DNA of 64,000 nt. Source: Bostrychus sinensis (taxonomy: Eukaryota > Chordata > Actinopteri > Gobiiformes > Eleotridae). The translations under genes were made by a program, and so were the position numbers. A model generated the notes under the pieces. It had not been told where the DNA came from. It ran no database searches and saw only the letters and a program-made list of their open reading frames with translations. Position 1 is the first letter of the stretch, and the number at the start of each line of letters is the position of its first letter. Of the stretch, positions 58,901 through 63,767 are shown piece after piece. The stretch is from the NCBI GenBank assembly GCA_020698575.1, contig CM036254.1:27432526-27496525 (forward strand), written 5' to 3'.

Positions 58901-61900
58901 GATTTCTCTGACTTCCCTTAATTACGGTCAGTAAAGTTTGAGTAAATAGCTTAATAGGTTCTTGTAAGTTGGCTCAAGAGGAAGTCTCCATGGCTACAAA
59001 AATAATTCAGCCTCTTAATGTTCCCATGTGTTTCTCTACAGAAAAAGGTAACTACAGTAACCTCTTTCTGTAGAAACCAAAAATATTAGATGGGTACTTC
59101 AGATCACAGTCTGAACTCTGGAGGTCTCTCTGGTGTATGACTGACAAATGGCTTCCTGTAGATTTTGTTGTAACTGACTGTTTAAAAACCTGATCTTTAA
59201 GTCACACCACAGATTAAACTTATTTTAATTATTATTGTAGGATCCAGCTGCAGTTAAAAGTGTTGTATTAGTAAAAAAAAAAAAATTCACATTATGCCAA
59301 AAGCCTCATGTTTGTGTTCTGTATTTTGAAATTGTTAACAGTCACACCACAGGACATTTTGAAGTTTAAGTTAAAAATACAAAGAAATAACACCTGACTT
59401 TGTGCTAAAGCTATGTATATTGTGTATTATCAACCATTTTGCACTGCTGATAGAATTTTGGAGGAGAATTTAGCTTGGTTTGTTTATTATTTGTTTATAA
59501 TAGCTAACTAATAATAACTCAAAAAGTAATAGTCATATTTTGATTCAATTCAGGAAAGGCTGGTATTGGCCCATGGAACAAATGATTTCTTTCTAGTGTC
59601 AATATGGAAAACTATCTGGATTAGGGCTGCACTGTATGAAAAAAACATACAATATGCTATAACAATGTTGAATATTGCGATAACGATATGATTGGTGCTT
59701 TTTTGATATACTATTTAGACATAGTAAGTTAAATTAAACTAAAGCAGAAATATAAGTCCCTGTATTTACTAGTCAAAACTGTATCAAAATCAAATCTTAA
59801 CCAGAATTTTTTTAAACAAAATTAAGTATGTAAACTTATCTCCATTTTTATTTGGTCACAACAAGTTTTCATTAGGCTCGGACAGAAAAAATATTCTGAC
59901 AGTGTAAATCTCAGTCAAATGGATGACCTTAGCAATATTGCAATACATTTAGTTTCTTGCAATACAGTTGCATTTGCTGATATTGCAAAAACCATAAATT
60001 TGCAATATATTGTGCTGCCATGATCTGGATCTTGGATTTTTAAAGGATACTTTACCACCACGAGTTAGGAAAACCCTCAGCTAAACCTTATCAAAACCGT
60101 GAAACAATTTTTGGTAATTTTTTTTAGAAAAAGTTGGTTCCCAGGACAACTGAATGAGTGTGATTACTGAGTTACCAATACTGTGTACTATGTAAAAAAA
60201 CAATAGATTTTTTAGATGTTAGATTCTGTGAAATTAAATGTTTAGCCTTCTGACTGACCATAATTCACAATTTGCCTCACTTTAACATCGCCGTACAGAC
60301 AAAAAGAAAAACTCATAGTACAGTGAGTACAGGATTTGTTTGGTAGTCTCTGAGGAGGACACCAAAGGGCCAAAAGTTTTTGCACCAACTGTTTTCACTT
60401 GTACTGAAGACCTTAAGTACTATATTATTTATGTGAAATGAAACACCATTAGTTACACTGACTCCTACCTGCTTGTGTGGGTCCCAGAGGGAGGACACAT
60501 AAATTGGGTCTTCCATTGTAGCCTGTAGTCTTAAATATTTCCCCATTAGACCCAGGCAGCGCGCTCTGGTCTCCGTGCTGTTCAGGTAGTGAGTGCTAAC
60601 CGCAGCCAGCTGGCCCAGTGCCACCTGCCCCAGGGTAGTGCCCACATTCAACCAGGCCTAAGCAGGACAGCGAGGAGTAAAAGGTCAGATCAGGCTGTGC
60701 AGGTAGTGTACAATCCGCTGTTATACAACTGCAAGGGTTTAGACATGTATTTAAAATTAATAAAATTCAGATATATTGAGATGCACATTTTGGACAGGAT
60801 TTCAGTCCCAGTTTAAAAAATATTGGAGAGATTTCTTATCTGGTTTCTGACAGAAAAAGGAATATATTGAATCAAAAGCTGCTTCTGTTATGGGAAAGAT
60901 GGGATAGAGATGAAACAAGCTTGTGTAGGAAGAAACAATTGAGTGCTACAAGAAAATAGACTTGGGAAAACAATATTATCTCATGCAATGCAATTCATTC
61001 ACACACTGATAGACACGTTTTGTGCTCATAGCAGTTGCCCAATCTCATCTATTAATAATAAATGAGCAATAGTGAATCCAGTATGTTGGGTAAATTTAAC
61101 ATTCACAGCCTATTTGCTTTAAAAAACATGAACTGACTACCAATAAGAGCAGCCCTGGTTAGGAACACAGCTAGAATATGGTGTTTGAGTGTTTGTGCAA
61201 CCTGTTGGATAGTGTGGGGTTCAGGTGTGGAGCGGGTGAAGTCCTCCAGAGCAATTTCAGCAGCAGTTTTCTTGGTTCGAGCCAAAGCCTGACGTTTACT
61301 CTCTGCGCAGTGCTCCTCCAACACGTCCAGGCAAAACTCAGCCAAGGCCAGCCTCACATGCAGCAGCCTCCTCAGTGCTGCCAGTGACAGAAGAGGGCTC
61401 TGGTAAAGGGCAAAGAAAAACATAAGGGAACAGAGATGTCACAGAATATAGTTCATTTTTATAACTCACACAAGAAAGTCCATTGCAATCTACCTCCTAT
61501 AAATCATGTTGCAATTTGAGTAAAAATAACAAATTTATGATTTATAATAGTATTTAATAATAGTTATTATATTTTATTTTTATTCGTCTTATTAAACCAA
61601 TCTTGGTCACCTCTAGAACAGCACTGCAAGTTTTACAACCTTTAAAAACATTATCTTAATAAAATAAAGCGTTTTAGTAAGTACTCTACTGGTGGCATGA
61701 AGAAACAGGTGAAGAGTCCAGCAGAGGGCAGTAGAGTGCAGTTATGTTATGCTATTTTGAACATAATTTGTGAAAAAAAGCACTTCACTTCCTTAAACTT
61801 TTTGTATGGTGCCAATTTACTACACAGTGAAAAACAAATTGTGAACATTGTTTTTTTGATAAATGAGTGAGAGCAGACTGGATGTAGATGGCTTGTTGAG

Positions 61901-63289
61901 TGTTCAGTGCTTCCTGGAGTGGGCAGGAGTTCATGAGGCCGAGCGTTCTCAGGCCTCATTAACTACAGAATTACCCAAACAGGTGGGAATGAAACAAAAC
62001 ACAACTCCAGGTATGTTTTTGATGAGGGAACAACATTATAACATGGTAGAAAGCTCAGAGAAGTTGATTTTGCATAACATAACCCCTTTAAATTCTGAGT
62101 TACTGAGTTTTTGAAGAAATGAAATCAACAAGAATACAGGGATTGCAGATTCCAGAGCAGGGATTGAATTTGTGATCTCCCTGTTGCCCAAAATACCAGC
62201 AGTGCCACTGATAGCTAAAAGTTACTCTCCATTTACAAAAAAACTTACAAATGTTACCTTTTTCCTCTACTCAGGTTACCAAATGTTTTCATGAACGGCT
62301 GTAAATGCACTTCATTTAAATGTATCAATTTCTTAATACCCACGGTTGCCTGAATAGTACTGTCTGTGTTTTGACAAATAAGAAAGATGATCCAGGGATC
62401 TTATACAGTATTATTTATTTAGATATTGCACTCCATTGCATGACTTGGGAATTGAACGAACGAACCAACAAATAGATCGTAAAATATAGGAGCCTAGTCA
62501 CCAAATTCAATGTACTGTATGCCTGATCTTGTATGTTGCAAGAGACCTGGTTGTTATTGCAAAGCGACAGCACCATCTGCTGACATAGGCTGCTCAGCAA
62601 AGTCAGTGTGGCAGAGTTTATGGTTCATTTATCATGCATTTTTGGAACCTACCTCCATTTACATAAATCTATCTTGTGAAAGTTTCAACATAGGGACTTA
62701 GATGAGTACATCGTCACAGATTAACTAGAGTGAGAGAAATATGTGTGTGCAAACAAATCTCTTTTTTACTGCTTCATTATTTAGCCTAATTAAGCAAGTA
62801 AAAGTGTAATGTAAAAAGTGACACGGTGTAAAATTATCAGGACTCAAAATAGCAGCCGCTGCATGTCCTTCATACCTCCTCCTGTGCAGGGAGCAGGCTC
62901 TGTGCATTCAGCGCCACATGTTCCTGCTCGCTGACAGCTGCCTGCATTTGGGAAAGAGCATCCAGCAGGAGGTGTTGTTTCTCCTCCGTCTCAGCCGTGT
63001 GCTGGGCTAAAATCCTGTCAGAGGAGCATAATTGATGTGTGTGTGAGGAGGATAATAAGAATTAGGTCAGTAGAGTCTGATCCTGTGCCATGCTCCGTTA
63101 GCTGACCTTAGACCATGTGAGCTGTGTGTCAGGGCCTCTGCAGCCTGCTCTCTGTACTGGAGCTCAGTGAAGTCATGAGCACACTTCTGAAGTTTATCAC
63201 AGTCAGACTTGAGTCTCAGAGAAGCCTCAGGGCAAAAAGTATGTCCAGGTTCAACACCACTGACTGCACATATGCATTCAACAGCACCT
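31849..63289 (-). CDS. cfap46: cfap46, 3' third (22 exons, ~890 residues to stop)
   Basis: Cilia and flagella associated protein 46 (TTC40; Chlamydomonas FAP46) is a subunit of the C1d projection of the central-pair apparatus in motile axonemes, with FAP54, FAP74 and FAP221. It shapes ciliary beating. Human CFAP46 has about 2,700 residues, so this is roughly its last third. The 22 exons total 2,674 coding bases, all with AG/GT borders and compatible phases, giving one frame from residue 1 (after one base of a split codon) to TGA. Matches to the human protein as I recall it include LALYQ, LLQHSEDR, FDFS, LLELPLEALSV, VVDPYN, GMERF and IVLNQW. Residues 1-550 are helical and TPR-like. Residues ~575-815 resemble a CHAT fold without catalytic residues, interrupted by a Lys-rich insert (626-651). 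The 5' exons lie beyond the window. In human, NKX6-2 lies 3' and ADGRA1 lies 5'. Confidence 0.95.
32158..32179. repeat. ATT trinucleotide microsatellite
   Basis: Seven perfect ATT units in the last intron of cfap46. Confidence 0.9.
32238..32336 (-). CDS. cfap46: cfap46 window exon 21
   Basis: Acceptor GGTTTTGCAG|GTC. 99 bp, LLKDKQTSGQATHSLRKGQT, then a polar tail to VITSN and one base of an Asp codon. The donor AAATG|GTATGT is chosen over GAAAAG|GTTATT because only phase 1 joins the last exon in a frame with a long C-terminus. With the other donor the protein would end after 12 codons (IMFRTLTHRATL). Confidence 0.85.
32398..32560 (+). repeat. dispersed repeat (family of 4795-4925)
   Basis: AGGATCACCACAGCATAATG, GGCGTAGGTTTTTACACCAG, GATGCCCATCTTGAC and CTCCATTTAACCAGGCTTGG. 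The same family is at 42120-42310 and, in reverse orientation, near 33585-33685. It covers part of the intron between cfap46 exons 20 and 21. The plus-strand sequence between 32580 and 33300 is AT-rich with no exon. Confidence 0.75.
33705..34005 (-). mobile_element. hAT MITE remnant with (AAACCAGGACT)n minisatellite
   Basis: Starts with a degraded terminus (TTCTCAAACTTTTCAAACCA), then CTTGCCAAGTACCATTTTAAT, shared with 52840-52862. An array of about 16 units of ACTAAACCAGGACT type follows (33790-33995), including two near-perfect copies of a 34-bp higher-order unit (GGACTAAACTTGGACTAAGA). Confidence 0.8.
34061..34197 (-). CDS. cfap46: cfap46 window exon 20
   Basis: Acceptor GCTGCTCCAG|CGC, donor CTGGATG|GTAGGA. 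137 bp, AGQLALEEPLETALLLSLGG then VGCIVLNQWHSSLQ. The human counterpart is LEKPVEASILLSLTGVRSIVLNQW. The pattern small-residue helix, GG-G, hydrophobic strand, N-QW resembles the C-terminal CHAT segment (aFL-aGA-SVV--LW). Confidence 0.96.
34481..34562 (-). CDS. cfap46: cfap46 window exon 19
   Basis: Acceptor CCCCTTCAG|AGT, donor AAGAG|GTAACA. 82 bp, CNMALLFDLAQNNKSIARQS then DIDRDK, phase 2 end. It matches human ECQLMVLMDLVQTNKSFCRQS. The strand ALLFDLAQ lies where CHAT domains have the catalytic Cys (LSAC). Asp and Ala replace the motif. Separated from exon 18 by a 9-kb intron. Confidence 0.95.
35395..35560. repeat. dispersed repeat, pair with 21395-21560
   Basis: CCTAATTCACGGTCTGTCAG, GAGCCAGTAATCCTTCAAAC and a TATGACAATAAATACA segment follow the order seen at 21399-21500. 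It lies in an intron. Overlapping short frames on both strands (35449-35799) are not supported. Confidence 0.65.
38715..39300. repeat. composite repeat interrupted by a LINE tail
   Basis: Matches 57450-57880 in order: CCAGCCAGACAAACTCTTCT, ATACAAAGAAGT, GAGTTTCATTTC, AAACATGGT, CTACTTATTTCTGAAC, then TTCAACAGAATCAACAAATGA. Between the last blocks this copy holds 38991-39088, which is identical or nearly so to the LINE 3' end at 30420-30517. It is a nested insertion. Confidence 0.8.
38991..39088 (+). mobile_element. 5'-truncated LINE tail (~98 bp)
   Basis: CTTGTGTGATACCACTGTGT through ATTTCCCCACTGAGGGAC to TTTTCTTATTCTTA. Essentially the same string as 30420-30517, so both derive from one LINE family. 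Extreme 5' truncation is typical of target-primed reverse transcription. Confidence 0.88.
39395..39441. repeat. short inverted repeat
   Basis: GCCAGACCCTCCTGCTTTC, an AAAAA loop, then GAAAGTAGGAGGGTCTGCC and TGGC. The arms pair over about 17 bases with one mismatch, with a small bulge near the base. Confidence 0.8.
40540..40760. promoter_or_regulatory. candidate conserved non-coding element
   Basis: Non-repetitive block with homeodomain-type cores (TTTTAATTCATCATTTAAAG, AGCTAATGGGTGTAATTTGC, CTGATTAGGAGG) and an E-box-like CAGATG. It lies inside the large cfap46 intron, just left of a hAT element. Called on texture only. Confidence 0.25.
40802..41451. mobile_element. hAT-type non-autonomous element (650 bp)
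   Basis: Left end TAGGGTCGGGAATCGATTAA, right end AACGCGATAATTTTCCCAGC + CCTC, an inverted pair with TTAATCG-rich subterminal motifs like those of 27883-28812. The flanking 8-mers are identical: ATTTTTAT at 40794-40801 and 41452-41459. The GC-rich interior (40945-41340) has no long frame. Confidence 0.83.
41535..41705 (-). mobile_element. SINE/LINE-associated fragment, reverse orientation
   Basis: GGCGGGGTACACCCTGGACA, CACATTCATCCACTAAGGGC, GATTTAGAGTCACCAATTCA and ACACATGCATGTTTTTGGAC. A very common fish repeat string, here on the minus strand and related to 19980-20060. Confidence 0.75.
42120..42310 (+). repeat. dispersed repeat (family of 4795-4925)
   Basis: CAGGATCACCACATCAAACA, TAGCATAGTTTTTTACAGTA, TCCATCCAGCTTGGGACTGG and AGTACACAGGCTTATGACC follow the order seen at 32410-32545. 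Confidence 0.72.
42720..43510. pseudogene. Tc1/mariner-like transposase remnants, head-to-head
   Basis: On the minus strand from about 43500 to 43100 the translation gives KAISKALGLWQTIIHKW (frame shared with IIHKWGRLGTVV), then SMGE, then LPKRTQRLVSHLS and NFVKFWSHYIC. This is the helix-turn-helix region and the start of the DDE domain of a Tc1-like transposase, broken by stops and shifts. On the plus strand at 42866-42998 the same N-terminal coding block appears again (GCTTTGGGACTCCAGCAAAC, CCATTATCCACAAATGG, CCGGCCAACCAAAATTAC). Two copies, or halves of two copies, therefore face each other. The AAAGTTATTGCCCCCCTTG string at 42785 is the family's 5' non-coding region. Confidence 0.82.
43552..43664 (-). 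CDS. cfap46: cfap46 window exon 18
   Basis: Acceptor TGTCTAAAG|CCT, donor TGTCAG|GTAAAC. 113 bp, LAEVEQLLSRCSAFIFLGME, RF, through IAALNLS, fragment 717-753. Human has CEQLLTSCSGFLFYGMERF. The hydrophobic strand ending in FLGMERF sits where CHAT domains carry the catalytic His-Gly. Here it is GME, so the His is absent. Confidence 0.96.
43820..43925 (-). CDS. cfap46: cfap46 window exon 17
   Basis: Acceptor TTGTGTGAACAG|ACG, donor CCCAG|GTTAGA. 106 bp, GTSLSKRMSEILETHSQHSA, SHLWEGFIGSKHKP, ending phase 2. SHLWEGFIGS matches human TSLWEGHMGS. Confidence 0.95.
44850..45035 (-). repeat. dispersed repeat with tRNA-like end
   Basis: Contains AAGTGATAGGAAATCATGAG, AGAGACATTTGGCAAAGGGA, CTCAAACCCACAACACCGAG and GCAACTCTACCAACTGAGC. 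The last two are the complement of a tRNA-like B box and A box. It overlaps a 125-codon frame (44817-45194) that is therefore not a gene, although cfap46 exon 16 lies at its edge. Confidence 0.65.
45080..45112 (-). CDS. cfap46: cfap46 window exon 16 (33-nt microexon)
   Basis: Acceptor GGCTCCAAAG|ATG. Encodes VVDPYNDGMF with split codons at both ends, the Tyr completing YVVDPYN (human YIVDPYN). The donor TTTG|GTAAGT is strong. A second donor nine bases upstream (GACG|GTATGT, exon start 45089) also keeps the frame and would remove GMF. Confidence 0.9.
45229..45283 (-). CDS. cfap46: cfap46 window exon 15
   Basis: Acceptor TTTTCACAG|CAG, donor TCAAAT|GTATCT. 55 bp, QPFVLPPNTIPVNSRNFK plus one base of a Tyr codon. 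It matches human VLP-N--PVDTRGFRY. Missed by simple frame scans because the open frame over it is in another phase. Confidence 0.92.
45637..45716 (-). CDS. cfap46: cfap46 window exon 14 (Lys-rich insert)
   Basis: Acceptor TTTATGGCAG|TTG, donor AAAGCG|GTGAGT (strong). 80 bp, ESDNKKETKGGKGTKGKGDQ then SQAIKA. Highly basic and probably disordered. It interrupts the conserved C-terminal domain after a 5.5-kb intron, as a surface loop would. Confidence 0.9.
46508..46888 (+). mobile_element. solo LTR with perfect 5-bp target duplication
   Basis: Starts TGTTATGTCTCGTG and ends CCGCATACCGTAACA, so the termini are TG...CA within a longer inverted pair (TGTTAYG / CRTAACA). Flanks are ATGAC on both sides (46503-46507 and 46889-46893). 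Pyrimidine-rich, with ATTAAA near 46828 as a possible polyadenylation signal. There is no adjacent internal coding region or second LTR, so it is a solo LTR, most simply from recombination between two LTRs. Orientation is inferred from the ATTAAA. Two overlapping frames of 145 and 103 codons over it are artefacts. Confidence 0.87.
47085..47205. repeat. dispersed repeat, pair with 9070-9195
   Basis: GGCATATCTTGGCGAAAAAG, GCAAGAATGGGAACAC, TACCTGAAGTCTCGGGTCTT, GCAAGAAAG. The order and spacing are the same as at 9100-9190. The family is not identified. Confidence 0.65.
48370..48640 (-). mobile_element. SINE copy, reverse orientation
   Basis: GACACTCAGCATCACTTTAC, TTTGCTCCTCATACACACTC, GGTGGCGGTAAGCTACTTAT and CCCTGGGACAGACTGACAGA are the reverse complement of the 5S-SINE body at 10900-11040. 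The 3'-proximal region ends in degraded tRNA-like sequence. Overlapping frames on both strands (48377-48761) are repeat shadows. Confidence 0.8.
49630..50115. repeat. TATCGATA-rich MITE-like repeat
   Basis: Dense in TATTGAT/ATCGATA motifs on both flanks, ending AAAACGTATCGTTACACCCC. The same end type (CGTATCGAAACG, GTTACATCCCT) occurs at 54070-54122. Left limit uncertain. A poly(T) stretch lies at 49669-49679. Confidence 0.55.
50900..51030. repeat. long nested stem-loop
   Basis: Outer arms 50900-50938 and 50992-51030 are inverted copies of about 39 bases with two or three mismatches (AAACAATTCATCCAATAATT on the left, AATTATTGGATGAATTGTTT on the right). Inside, ATATAAGCAAGA (50949-50960) pairs exactly with TCTTGCTTATAT (50970-50981). 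The predicted fold is about 130 bases, hairpin-precursor-like in size. It lies within the large cfap46 intron near exon 13. Confidence 0.88.
51227..51382 (-). CDS. cfap46: cfap46 window exon 13 (start of CHAT-like region)
   Basis: Acceptor ACATTCCCAG|CCG, donor GAGAAAG|GTACTT. 156 bp, fragment 574-624. ESGQYLVLLADRKLLELPLE, AL, then LTSVSRDFSLQLLYSRLQ. The LLLAD-LLELPLEAL-SVSRDFSLQ block is nearly identical to human CFAP46. The order hydrophobic strand / D / L--LPLEAL resembles the opening of CHAT peptidase domains. Confidence 0.96.
52185..52255 (-). CDS. cfap46: cfap46 window exon 12
   Basis: Acceptor TTCCCCCAG|GCC, donor CTCAG|GTACAG. 71 bp, PVAASVPAPEPTRTKDKEEK then ASS with one base of the next codon. 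A Pro/Lys/Glu-rich linker between the helical region and the C-terminal domain. The sequence is poorly conserved, so the call rests on phase and splice sites. Confidence 0.85.
52340..52650. mobile_element. hAT-type MITE (311 bp)
   Basis: Left terminus CAGGGGTGCCCAAACTTTTT, right terminus CCACTTTGGGCACCCCTG, a 15-base inverted pair of the Charlie type. Flanking 8-mers GTATAAAG (52332-52339) and TTATAAGG (52651-52658) agree at six of eight positions. The interior has GGGCCAAA motifs on both sides. It lies in the intron between cfap46 exons 12 and 11. Confidence 0.85.
52800..53157 (-). mobile_element. hAT MITE copy with minisatellite
   Basis: Right end CACAGTTTGAGAACCACTGA matches the terminus of 24488-24816. 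The interior (TTCCAAGTACCGTCTTTAAT, then ACTAAACCAGG units at 52915-52995) matches 33705-34005. The left terminus is degraded (AAGAACCACCTCAG). It lies between cfap46 exons 12 and 11. Confidence 0.78.
53303..53409 (-). CDS. cfap46: cfap46 window exon 11
   Basis: Acceptor TTAAATAG|AGC, donor TTAAG|GTGAGT (strong). 107 bp, SSTAEQVLAPLFRELVQEME to LLSQFDFSCL, ending phase 2. Matches human LEDLLRPLLLHYDFSEVR. Confidence 0.94.
53410..54165. other. cfap46: cfap46 intron, no feature seen
   Basis: AT-rich intron between exons 11 and 10. A short TATCGAAACG/TTACATCCCT end at 54070-54122 resembles the right end of the repeat at 49630-50115. Nothing else recognised. Confidence 0.6.
54166..54353 (-). CDS. 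cfap46: cfap46 window exon 10
   Basis: Acceptor TTGTTGTAG|GAG. 188 bp, GLTCLKMTKVLVCPRALLAL, then a polar stretch to about SKEHQNVSMGCM, phase 0 at the end. The donor is uncertain: TATG|GTCAGG (used here) and GAAT|GTCTCC (exon start 54184) both keep the frame, so six residues (VSMGCM) are in doubt. Confidence 0.85.
54354..55757. other. cfap46: cfap46 intron (1.4 kb)
   Basis: Intron between exons 10 and 9. Contains a short tandem repeat of ATGTAAATGTAACC near 54757-54782, a diverged tRNA-like repeat (about 54915-55115, the family of 28845-29100) and the MITE copy at 55260-55690. No exon is supported. Confidence 0.6.
55260..55690 (-). mobile_element. MITE family A, copy in reverse orientation
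   Basis: Left end TAAAGGGGCTATATTATG, right end CATAATATAGCACCTTTTAA, an inverted pair. The inner block (CTACCATGTTATAATATTTT, CCCTCATCAAAAACATACC, CTACATCCAGCCTGCTCTCA) is the reverse complement of 61870-62060 and 7960-8170. It sits in the intron just downstream of cfap46 exon 9. Confidence 0.82.
55758..55831 (-). CDS. cfap46: cfap46 window exon 9
   Basis: Acceptor TTTTTTGCAG|GAA after an A/T-rich tract, donor ACTAAAG|GTTTGA. 74 bp, NELYGAFYEVKAQGNQKGKT, then AVTK and one base of a Gly codon (phase 1). It matches human ILYGAYFEKPKA followed by a Gly/Lys-rich turn. Confidence 0.92.
56045..56142 (-). CDS. cfap46: cfap46 window exon 8
   Basis: Acceptor TATGTTCCAG|GCC, donor GACAG|GTAATT. 98 bp, AFTQLSINPNHLNILSELPP to LLLQHSEDR, ending with two bases of a codon (phase 2). 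The NIL-E-PP and LQHSEDR strings match human CFAP46 almost exactly. Too short to stand out in an open-frame scan. Confidence 0.95.
56556..56729 (-). CDS. cfap46: cfap46 window exon 7
   Basis: Acceptor GTCTCTTTCAG|AGC, donor TCCAAG|GTATCG. 174 bp, SCHSATIMSKVLTSACDNTS to LTQVAQTTLNTISK, fragment 336-393. NTSESQLSALL matches human NTSNSQLAALL. Confidence 0.95.
56730..57364. other. cfap46: cfap46 intron, no feature seen
   Basis: Part of the intron between exons 7 and 6. A near-palindromic AGATCACGAGATTGTGAGATCT stretch near 57142-57166 lies in a run of CACAAGA/TCTTGTG motifs. Otherwise nothing is recognised. Confidence 0.5.
57365..57450 (+). mobile_element. tRNA-derived SINE head
   Basis: GGGGCGGCAGTAGCTCAGTG, GGTAGAGCTGTTAGCCCACT, AACCATAAGGTTGGTGGTGG. 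This has an A-box-like TAGCTCAGTG and a degraded B box. It cannot form a functional tRNA (no intact arms or GGTTCRANNCC), so it is a SINE head. Confidence 0.75.
57451..57880. repeat. composite repeat, uninterrupted copy
   Basis: Same order of blocks as 38715-39300, without the LINE insertion: CCAGCCAGACTAACTCTTTT, ATACAAAGAAGTCAC, GAGTTTGATTTCCAG, CTGTACTTATTTTTAAATGG, GACTTCAGCAGAATCAACAG. A 113-codon minus frame here is part of the repeat. It lies in the intron between exons 7 and 6. Confidence 0.75.
57993..58175 (-). CDS. cfap46: cfap46 window exon 6
   Basis: Acceptor TTTGTGCAG|CTA, donor TATCAG|GTACAC. 183 bp, LKKHKAQHLLAEASKSLSEA to TGQYLALYQ, phase 0 both ends, fragment 275-335. The LALYQ end and the LADAALNMLECHG helix match human CFAP46 (ATASLELVRCCG ... 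FLALYQ). Confidence 0.95.
58559..58672 (-). CDS. cfap46: cfap46 window exon 5
   Basis: Donor CAGCAG|GTACGG is clear. 114 bp, ETWVDPLAAGVELETSEKD through TTSAKSTEQQ, polar and low in complexity (fragment 237-274). The acceptor is less certain: ATGCTGAAG|GAG has a poor pyrimidine tract, and AAGGAG|ACC three bases on would also keep the frame. Confidence 0.78.
58673..60468. other. cfap46: cfap46 intron (1.8 kb)
   Basis: Intron between exons 5 and 4, containing the hAT MITE at 59632-60022 and an A13 run near 59273. No exon is supported in the rest. Confidence 0.65.
59632..60022. mobile_element. hAT-type MITE with perfect 8-bp target duplication
   Basis: Left end TAGGGCTGCACTGTATGAAA, right end AATATATTGTGCTGCCATG, inverted over the GGCTGCAC/GTGCTGCC core, with ATATTGC motifs inside. 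ATCTGGAT flanks both ends (59624-59631 and 60023-60030). This is the common fish AGGGCTGCAC family. Confidence 0.87.
60469..60657 (-). CDS. cfap46: cfap46 window exon 4
   Basis: Acceptor CTGCTTAG|GCC, donor AAGCAG|GTAGGA. 189 bp, AWLNVGTTLGQVALGQLAAV onward, ending SSLWDPHKQ. Phase 0 both ends, fragment residues 174-236. The TALGQLA / TRAQCL block of human CFAP46 is clearly matched by QVALGQLA and TRARCLGL. Confidence 0.95.
61202..61399 (-). CDS. cfap46: cfap46 window exon 3
   Basis: Acceptor CTTTACCAG|AGC. 198 bp, SPLLSLAALRRLLHVRLALA through EDFTRSTPEPHTIQQ. Phase 0 at both ends, fragment residues 108-173. The donor CAACAG|GTTGCA is weak at +3 to +5, but no other donor keeps the frame and the following exon continues the human alignment. 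Reading continues open into the intron for ~100 bases. Confidence 0.9.
61578..62092 (+). mobile_element. MITE family A, copy 3
   Basis: Collinear with 7666-8190: CCAATCTTGGTCACCTCTAG, TTTTACAACCTTTAAAAACA, GAGAGCAGACTGGATGTAGA, TTCCTGGAGTGGGCAGGAGT, ATAACATGGTAGAAAGCTC, and the end TTGCATAACATAACCCCTTT. It lies in the intron between cfap46 exons 3 and 2. The frames at 61747-61959 and 61863-62114 are repeat shadows. The rest of this intron (62093-62875) shows nothing recognised. Confidence 0.82.
62876..63014 (-). CDS. cfap46: cfap46 window exon 2
   Basis: Acceptor CTCTGACAG|GAT, donor GAGGAG|GTATGA. 139 bp. Begins ILAQHTAETEEKQHLLLDAL and ends LLPAQEE in phase 0. It aligns to the human segment around LCARHEEDAKRKTL. 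Fragment residues 62-107, an amphipathic helix-rich segment. Confidence 0.92.
63107..63289 (-). CDS. cfap46: cfap46 window exon 1
   Basis: Acceptor GTGTTTCAG|AGG, donor CTAAG|GTCAGC. 183 bp, one base completing a codon, then GAVECICAVSGVEPG and on to ALTHSSHGL, ending with two bases of an Arg codon (phase 2). Helical, with no distinctive motif. The alternative donor two codons earlier (CATG|GTCTAA) would break the phase with the next exon. Confidence 0.85.
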
Positions 63290-63407
63290 CTGAAACACAA
63301 GCAAATACGGACATTAATTGTTGAAGTTGTAGCCTGAGTGGTCATATGTAATGTTCATTTTACCAAAATCCCTTGGCCATCTTGTCTATATTGTAGTGGC
63401 TATACTC

Positions 63408-63767
63408 AGGGTTCCCCAGGGCATTATAAAGCATTAAAAGTAATTAAATAGATTTTGCAAAAAATTAAGGGCTTAAATGGCATTGCATTTGATTAAAAAT
63501 TTAAAACAGTTTTGATGTAAAATTGTTGACATTATTAGTTTTATTCTTGAATATAAAAATGTATTTTCATAATAATTTACCATTTTTGTAGCCTACACAA
63601 GCATGATAGACGGGCAGAATGAGAATACTCAAACATTGGATGTTTGACTTTTGACAATGTTTGTTTTGACAATTTAAGCTGCCGCAATTGTATGTTTGTG
63701 GCATTAAAAATGTAAAAGTGGCCTTAAAAAGCATTCAATTAGATTTGCTGATACCTGCAGGAACCCT
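63408..63767. mobile_element. MITE family B, short complete copy
   Basis: Left end CAGGGTTCCCCAGGGCATTA, right end GATACCTGCAGGAACCCT, inverted over AGGGTTCC-CAGG. Inner strings AAAGCATTAAAAG and AAGCTGCCGCAATTGTATG are shared with 13500-14604. It lies in the intron upstream of window exon 1. Confidence 0.85.
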
